DNA of 17,925 bases, from NCBI GenBank assembly GCA_035512775.1, contig DATKDI010000063.1, forward strand, positions 1-17,925. Reading direction: 5' to 3'. The translations under genes and the position numbers were made by a program. The DNA is from JAJNBA01 sp035512775 (lineage in GTDB: Bacteria; Actinomycetota; UBA4738; HRBIN12). Below the pieces are notes generated by a model. That model was not told the DNA's origin, made no database searches, and saw nothing but the letters and a program-made list of their open reading frames with translations. This document shows, piece by piece, positions 1 to 5,785 of this stretch (the stretch's first letter is position 1; each line of letters starts with the position of its first letter).

Positions 1-331
1 ACTGCTTCGCGGAGATCCCGCATCGAGTGCTGGCCATGAGGTACATCCCCCGGAACCACAAGCGGAGGGAGGTCGAGGACCGCTCGAAGATCGTCCCGAC
101 GAGTGGGTACTCCTGGTGGCCGCAGAACTGGCAGGCGTAGCAGGTCCGGGCCTTCACCCGGTGGTGCTTGGTGACGCGCTCGCAAGTTGGGCACCAGATG
201 CCCTCGGGGTAGAGCTTGGCCACGAGGAAGTCCATGCACGCCGAGTCGTCGGGGAACTCCCGGTCGAACTCCATCATCGAGTACCGGGATTCCGAGGACT
301 TGGCTCGCTTGGGATCGTTGCGCTTGGTCAT
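1..331 (-). CDS. IS1595-family transposase, N-terminal part (runs off left edge)
   Basis: The 110 visible codons begin MTKRNDPKRA and end in GISAKQ at the window edge, so the C-terminal DDE/DDN catalytic part is not visible. A zinc ribbon is plain: CPTC at residues 47-50, then further cysteines at 64, 67 and 70. It is followed by GTIFERSSTSLRLWF near residues 79-93 and GISAKQ, the arrangement typical of the N-terminal region of IS1595/ISXO2-like transposases, which cut and join DNA during transposition. The ATG at 331 has no Shine-Dalgarno sequence, but a strong promoter ends 6 nt before it, so the mRNA is probably leaderless. The gene is divergent from glmM. Family assignment is from recalled motifs; whether the element is intact cannot be judged. 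Confidence 0.82.
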   Translation of the reverse strand, partial: MTKRNDPKRAKSSESRYSMMEFDREFPDDSACMDFLVAKLYPEGIWCPTCERVTKHHRVKARTCYACQFCGHQEYPLVGTIFERSSTSLRLWFRGMYLMASTRCGISAKQ

Positions 332-337
332 GACCCG

Positions 338-367
338 ATTCTAAGCCCAAGCACGTACTTGTGTCAA
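338..367 (-). promoter_or_regulatory. Sigma-70-type promoter of the transposase, leaderless
   Basis: On the minus strand a perfect -35 box TTGACA (362-367) is followed after 18 bp by TAGAAT (338-343). Six bases then separate the -10 from the ATG at 331. A start site the usual 6-7 nt after the -10 would fall on or beside the ATG. This is the best consensus promoter in the window and, with no SD sequence, implies a leaderless transcript. Confidence 0.72.
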
Positions 368-443
368 GTTTATAGTTCCCACATACGTCGATACGTAAAG
401 CAACATATCGACCGCTATCGATACGACTCCCGACGATCCGGAC

Positions 444-452
444 AGGAGGTGA
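444..452 (+). promoter_or_regulatory. Perfect extended Shine-Dalgarno sequence of the micro-ORF
   Basis: AGGAGGTGA is fully complementary to the usual bacterial 16S rRNA 3' end (UCACCUCCU). It ends 6 nt before the ATG at 459. It is the strongest ribosome-binding site in the window, whereas the neighbouring glmM, glmS and acpS have none. Confidence 0.75.
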
Positions 453-458
453 GCCCAC

Positions 459-509
459 ATGAACGACCCTTGCTGCCCGCCCGACCGTTGCCCGCCGGGT
501 TGCTGCTGA
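459..509 (+). CDS. 16-residue Cys/Pro-rich microprotein or leader peptide
   Basis: A 16-codon frame encodes MNDPCCPPDRCPPGCC and then TGA. Five of the residues are Cys and five are Pro, arranged almost symmetrically (CC-PP-DR-C-PP-G-CC). I do not recognise a family. The perfect AGGAGGTGA six bases upstream is the reason to believe it is translated. A 16-bp hairpin starts 14 nt after the stop and glmM begins 72 nt after it. Two readings fit. It may be a small metal- or thiol-binding peptide. It may instead be a leader peptide: PPD and PPG are known strong EF-P-dependent ribosome-stalling motifs, and Cys-rich leader ORFs controlling downstream genes are known in mycobacteria. Too short for codon statistics; function is unknown. 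Confidence 0.55.
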   Translation: MNDPCCPPDRCPPGCC

Positions 510-522
510 GATCATCAGGGCG

Positions 523-557
523 GGCGGGACGCGGGGCCTGAGGCCCCGCGTCCCGCC
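523..557 (+). terminator. 16-bp GC hairpin after the micro-ORF (terminator or attenuator)
   Basis: The arm GGCGGGACGCGGGGCC (523-538) pairs perfectly with 542-557 around a TGA loop. There is no U-tract, as is common for terminator-like hairpins in high-GC actinobacteria. It lies between the micro-ORF and glmM, ending 10 nt before the -10-like box of glmM. Part of the left arm can pair instead with the micro-ORF region (see findings). Confidence 0.6.
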
Positions 558-566
558 GCCCGCAGG

Positions 567-572
567 TAGCAT
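567..572 (+). promoter_or_regulatory. -10-like box TAGCAT before glmM
   Basis: TAGCAT lies 9 nt before the glmM ATG, and there is no Shine-Dalgarno sequence between them. The spacing predicts a leader of only 2-3 nt. No good -35 box is seen, since the expected position falls inside the right arm of the preceding hairpin. Confidence 0.45.
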
Positions 573-581
573 CACCTGCCC

Positions 582-1913
582 ATGGGACGTCTCTTCGGGA
601 CCGACGGCGTCCGAGGTGTCGCGGGCTCCGAGCTTTCTGCGGAGCTGGCGCGCGGGCTCGGCCGGGCAGCCGTGACAGTGCTGGCTGTCGAGGCCGGGCA
701 TCGTCCTGTCTTCCTGCTGGGTCGCGATCCCCGTGAGTCGGGCACGTGGCTGGAGGACGCGCTCGTGAGCGGCATCCACGAGGCCGGGGGGGACGTGCTC
801 CTTGCCGGCGTCGAGCCCACGCCGGCGGTTGCGTTCCTGACCATCGATGCCGGTGCCGATGCGGGCGTGGTGATCTCCGCCTCCCACAACCCACCCGAGT
901 ACAACGGGATCAAGTTCTTCGGGCGCGACGGGATGAAGCTGCCCGACGGCGTCGAGGACAAGATCGAGGCGGCCCTCCGAGATCCGGTCCCGGTGACCGT
1001 GGTCGAAGGCTCGATCCGGGTTCTCAAAGGTGGCCGTGAGCGGTACCTGGCGCACCTCGTGGAAGCGGCGGGAGCTCGCCTCGACGGGATGACGATCGTC
1101 GTCGATTGCGCGAACGGCGCCGCTTCGAAGCTCGCCCCGTCGCTCTACGAGCGGCTCGGAGCCACCGTCCATGCGATCCATGCCTCGCCCGACGGGCGGA
1201 ACATCAACGTCGGTTGCGGGGCCTTGCACCCGGAGGTGGCCGGCGCCGCGGTCGTGGAGCTCGGCGCAGACGCCGGCGTGTCGCACGACGGCGACGCCGA
1301 CCGAGCCCTGTTCGCGGATCATCGTGGCCGGGTGATCGACGGCGACCAGGTCCTGGCCGCTTGCGCGATCGCGATGAAGGAAGCGGGCAGACTGCCCCAC
1401 GACGCCGTGGTCACGACCGTCATGGCGAACCTCGGCTTCCATCGGGCCATGAGGGGTGCCGGGATCACGGTGTCGGCCACCAAGGTGGGCGACCGGTACG
1501 TCCTCGAGGAGATGCTCGAGGAGGATGTGATGCTCGGAGGCGAGCAGTCCGGCCATCTGATCTTCCGGGACCACGCGACGACCGGCGACGGGCTCTTGAC
1601 CGCCATCCGCTTCCTCTCGCTCGCGGCCGGGACCGGTCGGACGGTGGCCGATCTGGCCGCGGTGATGGAGCACTACCCCCAGGTGATGGAGAACGTCCGC
1701 GTGAGGAGCATCGGGGAGCTCGACGATGCTGCTCCGGTCTGGGACGCGGTCAGGGTCGCGGAGGAGGAGCTCGCCGATTCGGGACGCGTGCTGGTGCGAG
1801 CTTCGGGCACCGAGCCTCTCGTCCGTGTCATGGTCGAGGCGGAGACCGAGGCGGTCGCTCGGCGCCACGCGGGCGCCATCGCCGGTGAGGTGCGCACGCA
1901 CCTCGGGGCCTGA
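582..1913 (+). CDS. glmM: Phosphoglucosamine mutase
   Basis: GlmM interconverts glucosamine-6-phosphate and glucosamine-1-phosphate in the cytoplasm, the step after GlmS on the way to UDP-GlcNAc and peptidoglycan. The protein is 443 residues, the usual family length, and starts with the characteristic GRLFGTDGVRG. The phosphoserine loop ISASHNP has its active serine at residue 101. The Mg-binding DGDADR is at 236-241, the sugar loop GGEQSGH at 319-325 and the phosphate-binding RASGTEP at 406-412, so all four alpha-phosphohexomutase landmarks are intact. The start at 582 gives a normal N-terminus. glmS follows 55 bp downstream. In many actinobacteria rplM-rpsI sit just upstream; here the upstream neighbours are the micro-ORF and the transposase. 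Confidence 0.97.
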   Translation: MGRLFGTDGVRGVAGSELSAELARGLGRAAVTVLAVEAGHRPVFLLGRDPRESGTWLEDALVSGIHEAGGDVLLAGVEPTPAVAFLTIDAGADAGVVISASHNPPEYNGIKFFGRDGMKLPDGVEDKIEAALRDPVPVTVVEGSIRVLKGGRERYLAHLVEAAGARLDGMTIVVDCANGAASKLAPSLYERLGATVHAIHASPDGRNINVGCGALHPEVAGAAVVELGADAGVSHDGDADRALFADHRGRVIDGDQVLAACAIAMKEAGRLPHDAVVTTVMANLGFHRAMRGAGITVSATKVGDRYVLEEMLEEDVMLGGEQSGHLIFRDHATTGDGLLTAIRFLSLAAGTGRTVADLAAVMEHYPQVMENVRVRSIGELDDAAPVWDAVRVAEEELADSGRVLVRASGTEPLVRVMVEAETEAVARRHAGAIAGEVRTHLGA

Positions 1914-1919
1914 GCCCCG
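1887..1919 (+). terminator. Tandem hairpins across the glmM stop codon
   Basis: GAGGTGCG (1887-1894) pairs with CGCACCTC (1897-1904). CGGGGC (1904-1909) pairs with GCCCCG (1914-1919) around CTGA, which contains the glmM stop. The two share base 1904, so at full length they abut. A pyrimidine-rich run follows. This could be a weak terminator or an mRNA-stability element that separates glmM from glmS. The second hairpin core resembles the loop-proximal core of the 523-557 hairpin. Confidence 0.4.
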
Positions 1920-1953
1920 CTTCCCCTTTCCCCGGGAACGTCCGAGGCGCTGC

Positions 1954-1959
1954 TACGCT
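1954..1959 (+). promoter_or_regulatory. -10-like box TACGCT before glmS
   Basis: TACGCT ends 9 nt before the glmS ATG, the same spacing as for glmM. No Shine-Dalgarno sequence lies between, so a near-leaderless mRNA is likely. No convincing -35 box is visible. Confidence 0.45.
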
Positions 1960-1968
1960 CGTTGCCCT

Positions 1969-3801
1969 ATGTGCGGCATCGTGGGCTACGTAGGCCCCGA
2001 GGAAGCCCTCCCGATCGTCCTCGAAGGACTCCGGCGTCTGGAGTACCGCGGATACGACTCGGCGGGCGTCGCCGTGCTCGACGGCAGCCTGACCGTCGTC
2101 AAGCGGGCAGGGAAGCTCGCGGAGCTCGAGACGGCGTTGGACCTGGACGGACACCCGGCCGGCACGGTCGCCATGGGGCATACGCGTTGGGCGACACACG
2201 GCGCGCCCACGGACCGCAACGCCCATCCTCACCTGGACTGCTCGGGCACCGTGGCCGTCATCCACAACGGGATCATCGAGAACTTCTCGCAGCTCCGGGC
2301 GCGACTCGAGAAGGACGGTCACACGCTCGCCTCCGAGACCGACACCGAGCTCGTGGCCCATCTCATCGAGGAACGCCTCCGTGAGGGCGAGTCGCTGGTG
2401 GAGGGCGTCCGGAGCACCGTGAGGGAGCTCGAAGGCGCCTATTCGCTCGTCGTCCTTTCCTCGGATGACCCCGGGCTGCTGGTCGGGGTGAAGGTGGCTT
2501 CCCCGTTGGTGGTCGGGGTCGGGGATGGCGAGATGATCCTCGCCTCGGACATCCCGGCCATCCTGGGACGGACGTCCACCGTGATCCCGGTCGACGAAGG
2601 TCGCATCGTCGAGGTCCGGGCCGGGGGAGCCACGTTCACGGACTTCGACGGTAGCCCGGCGAACCCGGAGTCGATCACGGTCGACTGGGACGCCGCGAAG
2701 GCGGAGAAGGGTGGCTTCGACACCTTCATGTTGAAGGAGATCCACGAGCAGCCGGCGGCGATCCGGGACACGCTGGTCGGGCGCGTCGACGAGCACGGTC
2801 GACTCGTCCTGGACGACCTCCGGATCGCCGACGACGTGCTGCGTGAGGTCGACAAGGTGTTCGTGGTCGCCTGCGGCACCGCCTATCATTCGGGCCTCGT
2901 CGCGAAGTACGCCATCGAACACTGGACCCGGCTGCCGGTCGAGATCGACATCGCGAGCGAGTTCCGCTACCGCGACCCCGTGCTCGGTTCCGACACCCTG
3001 ACGCTGGCGGTCTCGCAGTCCGGCGAGACGATCGACACGCTGGAGGCCGCCCGACACGCGCGTCGGCAGAGCTCCAGACTCCTCGCGGTGACGAACACGG
3101 TCGGTTCGTCGTTGGCTCGAGAGGCGGACGGCGTGATCTACATGCACGCGGGACCGGAGATCAGCGTGGCCGCGACCAAGACCTTCGCGACCCAGATGGT
3201 GTCGCAGTACATCCTCGCGATGTATCTCGCGCAGGTCCGAGGGTCGATGTTCCCCGAGGAGATCGCCGAGGTCTTGACGCGCATGGGTGAGCTGCCGGGT
3301 CAGGTCCAGCTGGCGATCGGGTTGGACGCCCAGGTCCGGGAGCTCGCCCGGCGGTTCCAGGACTCCCGCGACTGGCTCTTCATCGGACGTCACACGGGTT
3401 TCCCCGCCGCCCTCGAGGGGGCGCTCAAGCTGAAGGAGATCAGCTACGTGCACGCCGAGGGCTATCCGGCCGGCGAGCTGAAGCATGGACCCATCGCGCT
3501 GGTCGAGGAGGGCGTGCCCGTCGTCGCGGTCGCGACCAAGTGCCACGTGTATCCGAAGATGCTGTCGAACATCCAGGAGGTACGGGCGCGCGGTGCCGAG
3601 GTGATCGCGGTGGCCACGGAGGGTGACGAGCAGATCCGCGAGGTCGCGCAGCACGTGATCGAGGTGCCGGAGACGCCGGAGCTGTTGTCGCCCGTGGTGG
3701 TGACGGTCCCGTTGCAGCTGTTGGCGTACCACGTGGCGAGGCTCCGGGACTGCGACGTCGATCAACCCCGGAACCTCGCGAAGAGCGTCACGGTCGAGTA
3801 G
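1969..3801 (+). CDS. glmS: Glutamine--fructose-6-phosphate aminotransferase (isomerizing)
   Basis: GlmS makes glucosamine-6-phosphate from fructose-6-phosphate and glutamine, the committed step of amino-sugar synthesis. The start at ATG 1969 is fixed by the MCGIVGYVG N-terminus, because Cys2 must become the N-terminal nucleophile of the glutaminase domain. The frame stays open upstream but that extension is non-homologous. At 610 residues the length is normal. The N-terminal Ntn glutaminase shows LEYRGYDSAG, HTRWATHG (71-78) and HNG (99-101). Two SIS sugar-isomerase domains follow, with VVACGTAYHSG and SQSGETIDT in the first. The C-terminus DQPRNLAKSVTVE is the conserved family ending that shields the active site. 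I looked for a glmS ribozyme but the 55-bp upstream gap is too short. Confidence 0.98.
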   Translation: MCGIVGYVGPEEALPIVLEGLRRLEYRGYDSAGVAVLDGSLTVVKRAGKLAELETALDLDGHPAGTVAMGHTRWATHGAPTDRNAHPHLDCSGTVAVIHNGIIENFSQLRARLEKDGHTLASETDTELVAHLIEERLREGESLVEGVRSTVRELEGAYSLVVLSSDDPGLLVGVKVASPLVVGVGDGEMILASDIPAILGRTSTVIPVDEGRIVEVRAGGATFTDFDGSPANPESITVDWDAAKAEKGGFDTFMLKEIHEQPAAIRDTLVGRVDEHGRLVLDDLRIADDVLREVDKVFVVACGTAYHSGLVAKYAIEHWTRLPVEIDIASEFRYRDPVLGSDTLTLAVSQSGETIDTLEAARHARRQSSRLLAVTNTVGSSLAREADGVIYMHAGPEISVAATKTFATQMVSQYILAMYLAQVRGSMFPEEIAEVLTRMGELPGQVQLAIGLDAQVRELARRFQDSRDWLFIGRHTGFPAALEGALKLKEISYVHAEGYPAGELKHGPIALVEEGVPVVAVATKCHVYPKMLSNIQEVRARGAEVIAVATEGDEQIREVAQHVIEVPETPELLSPVVVTVPLQLLAYHVARLRDCDVDQPRNLAKSVTVE

Positions 3802-3871
3802 CGTCCCGCGCATGATCCGGCCGGTGAACCAGTCGGCTCGTGGCTCCGTAGCCCATCGCAACGCCGTGGCG

Positions 3872-3877
3872 TAGCCT
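3872..3877 (+). promoter_or_regulatory. -10-like box TAGCCT before acpS
   Basis: TAGCCT lies 7 nt before the acpS GTG start, with no SD sequence between them, suggesting a leaderless transcript starting at the GTG. A short inverted repeat ACGCC-GT-GGCGT (3861-3872) abuts the box and could be an operator. No clear -35 box is seen. Confidence 0.42.
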
Positions 3878-3884
3878 TCCTCCC

Positions 3885-4256
3885 GTGGACATCGTGGGGC
3901 TCGGCGTCGACATCTGCGAGATCGCGCGCATGGAGCGCGCGATCTCGCGTCACCCCACGTTCCGTGACCGCGTCTTCACCCCCGAAGAGATCGCGTATTG
4001 CGACTCGAAGGCGAAGCCGGCGGAGTCGTACGCGGGCCGCTTCGCGGCCCGCGAAGCGACCATCAAGGCGCTCGGCGGCTACCGCGGACGCCGGTGGCAG
4101 GACATCAGCGTCACCCGCCATCCGTCGGGGGCCCCGTCGATCCGGCTCGACGGCAACGCGAAGCGCCGCGCGGATGCGCTCGGCGTCACCGACGTGCTGA
4201 TCTCGTTCACCCACGAGAGGACGAGCGCCGTGGCGTTCGCGATCGCGGTCCGATGA
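3885..4256 (+). CDS. acpS: Holo-[acyl-carrier-protein] synthase
   Basis: AcpS transfers 4'-phosphopantetheine from coenzyme A to the serine of acyl carrier protein, switching on fatty-acid synthesis. The product is 123 residues, normal for the family. It opens VDIVGLGVDICEIARMERAI; Asp9 and, in GRFAAREATIKAL (51-63), Glu57 are the Mg-binding residues, with Lys61 after them. RVFTPEE and the C-terminal SFTHERTSAVAFAIA also match. The GTG at 3885 is chosen because it gives the exact family N-terminus and lies 7 nt after a -10-like box. Its stop overlaps the start of the next gene (ATGA). The coding sequence is unusually rich in perfect inverted repeats, a 14-bp and a 10-bp hairpin, described separately. 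Confidence 0.95.
   Translation: MDIVGLGVDICEIARMERAISRHPTFRDRVFTPEEIAYCDSKAKPAESYAGRFAAREATIKALGGYRGRRWQDISVTRHPSGAPSIRLDGNAKRRADALGVTDVLISFTHERTSAVAFAIAVR
3916..3948 (+). repeat. 14-bp perfect hairpin inside acpS
   Basis: The arm GCGAGATCGCGCGC (3916-3929) is followed by the 5-nt loop ATGGA and the exact complement at 3935-3948. It starts 32 nt after the GTG and spans the codons for EIARMERAIS. The length of the match is well beyond what random high-GC coding sequence usually gives. Confidence 0.8.
4031..4053 (+). repeat. 10-bp perfect hairpin inside acpS
   Basis: CGCGGGCCGC (4031-4040), loop TTC, then its exact complement (4044-4053), within the codons for the conserved AGRFAARE motif. 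An overlapping alternative inverted repeat GCTTCGCGG-C-CCGCGAAGC (4039-4057) competes with it. Confidence 0.65.
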
Positions 4257-5785
4257 AGCCCGTCCTCACCCCTGCGGAAGCGTCGACGCTCGATCGCGAG
4301 ACGCAGGAGCGGGGCGTCGAGGCGGAGGTCCTGATGGAGCGAGCGGGCCGCGCCGTGGCGCGGGCGGCGCGCGACCTCGCCGGTGGATCCTACGGCCGCC
4401 GGGCGGTCGTCGTCTGCGGGAAGGGGAACAACGGCGGGGATGGGCTGGTCGCCGCACGGCACCTGGGCCGAGCGGGTGTGCGAACGACCGTGGTCCTCCT
4501 GGAGGACCCGCGAGAGCTCCGGGACCCGGCAGGCACGAACGCGCGGCGTCTCGAGGAGGTGCCCGGCATCCGCCTGCGGACCTTCCACGCGGGAAGCCTC
4601 CAGCGCGAGCTCGCTCGCGCGGATGTCGCCGTGGACGCGATCTTCGGCACGGGGTTCCGCGGCATGCCCGAAGACGACTGGGCGGCCGCGATCGCGAGTC
4701 TCAACGAGGCGGGCGCACCGATCGTGGCCGTCGACATCCCCTCCGGCGTGAACGGGACGACCGGCGTCGTCGAGGGCGAGGCGGTTCGGGCGCGGCTCAC
4801 CGTGACGTTCGGCGCGGTCAAGCTCGGTGCGGTCCTGATGCCGGGCGCGGAGCACGCGGGCGTCGTCCGGGTGGTCGACATCGGCTTCCCCGACGATCTC
4901 GTGCGTGCCCGCGCGTGGCTGACGGAGCCGTCGGACGTGGCCGCGTGGCTCCCGGCGCGCGATCCGGATACGCACAAGCGCGCCTCGGGCGTCCTCGTCG
5001 TGGTGGCGGCGTCACGCGAGATGACAGGCGCGGCGCGATTGATCGCGATGGCGGCGGGTCGGGTCGGCACGGGACTGATCACGGTGGCGGCTCCCGAGGG
5101 CGCGTTGCCCCAGATCCAGGCCGGCCTCACCGAGCCCACCTTCCTCTCGTTGCCGGAGACGGCCGAGGGAACCGTGGCGGCGGACGCGGTTGCGCCGCTC
5201 CTCGAGCGGCTGGAGGCCGCCGATGCCCTCGCGATCGGCCCGGGTCTGACGACCAACGACCATACGGTGGCATTCGTGCGAGGAACGATGCGGCGCTCGC
5301 CCGTCCCCTTGATCCTCGATGCGGACGGCCTGAACGCTTTCTCCGGCGACGTGGCCGCGTTGCAGGATCGTCAGGCCGATGCCGTCCTCACTCCCCACGT
5401 CGGTGAGTTCGCGCGCCTCACGGGCGTGAAGCCCCGCGACCTCGACGCCGACCGCCCCACGCATGTTCGTGCCTTGGCGGAGCAGACCGGCGCCGTCACC
5501 TTGCTGAAAGGGAGTCGAACCGTGATCGCCCAGCCGGGCGGGCGGCTTTTCGTCAACGTGACCGGATCGCCCGCTCTCGCGACCGCGGGGACCGGTGACG
5601 TTCTCACGGGGATGATCGGCGGACTGCTCGCGCGTGGAGTCCCTCCGCTCGAGTCGGCCGCCGCTGCCGCGTACCTCCACGGGCTGGCAGGAGTGTTCGC
5701 GGGGAGGGATCTGGCCGAGGGGGCGCTCGCGGGCGACGTGCTGGAGCGGATCCCCGAAGCGCTCGCGCAGGTGGAGGGCGGGTGA
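4253..5785 (+). CDS. nnrD: Bifunctional NAD(P)H-hydrate epimerase / ADP-dependent NAD(P)H-hydrate dehydratase
   Basis: This 510-residue fusion repairs hydrated, inactive NADHX and NADPHX. The N-terminal YjeF_N (NnrE) domain, roughly residues 1-220, epimerises the R and S forms and shows GKGNNGGDG (56-64), AIFGTGFRG and VDIPSGVNG (160-168). The C-terminal YjeF_C (NnrD) ribokinase-like domain, roughly 235-510, carries out ADP-dependent dehydration and shows AIGPGL, LDADGLNAF, LTPHVGEFARL and GSPALATAGTGDVLTG with catalytic Asp449. The ATG at 4253 overlaps the acpS stop (ATGA) and gives the normal N-terminus MKPVLTPAEA; the longer upstream frame only shadows acpS. The stop overlaps the alr start as GTGA. 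The position between acpS and alr is typical for actinobacteria. Confidence 0.95.
   Translation: MKPVLTPAEASTLDRETQERGVEAEVLMERAGRAVARAARDLAGGSYGRRAVVVCGKGNNGGDGLVAARHLGRAGVRTTVVLLEDPRELRDPAGTNARRLEEVPGIRLRTFHAGSLQRELARADVAVDAIFGTGFRGMPEDDWAAAIASLNEAGAPIVAVDIPSGVNGTTGVVEGEAVRARLTVTFGAVKLGAVLMPGAEHAGVVRVVDIGFPDDLVRARAWLTEPSDVAAWLPARDPDTHKRASGVLVVVAASREMTGAARLIAMAAGRVGTGLITVAAPEGALPQIQAGLTEPTFLSLPETAEGTVAADAVAPLLERLEAADALAIGPGLTTNDHTVAFVRGTMRRSPVPLILDADGLNAFSGDVAALQDRQADAVLTPHVGEFARLTGVKPRDLDADRPTHVRALAEQTGAVTLLKGSRTVIAQPGGRLFVNVTGSPALATAGTGDVLTGMIGGLLARGVPPLESAAAAAYLHGLAGVFAGRDLAEGALAGDVLERIPEALAQVEGG

Larger units (their letters stand above)
332..458. other. AT-richer intergenic region between transposase and micro-ORF
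   Basis: This stretch is visibly less GC-rich than everything around it and probably contains one end of the IS element. It holds an inverted repeat, TACGT-CGAT-ACGTA (384-397), and TATCGA twice (406-411 and 416-421), ten bases apart, about one helical turn. These could be binding sites for the transposase or a regulator. I could not define a terminal inverted repeat because the other end of the element is outside the window, and I see no convincing plus-strand promoter. Confidence 0.4.

Noticed and set aside
1914..1968. glmS ribozyme or another riboswitch upstream of glmS.
   Set aside because: The gap is only 55 bp and a start site close to the ATG is likely, so there is no room for such a structure.
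1828..3861. Long minus-strand open frame antisense to glmS.
   Set aside because: A shadow of GC-rich codon bias; no motif, and glmS on the plus strand is unambiguous.
3802..3884. Possible tRNA or small RNA between glmS and acpS.
   Set aside because: No cloverleaf could be drawn; only a 5-bp inverted repeat and a short CCGGCCGG palindrome are present.
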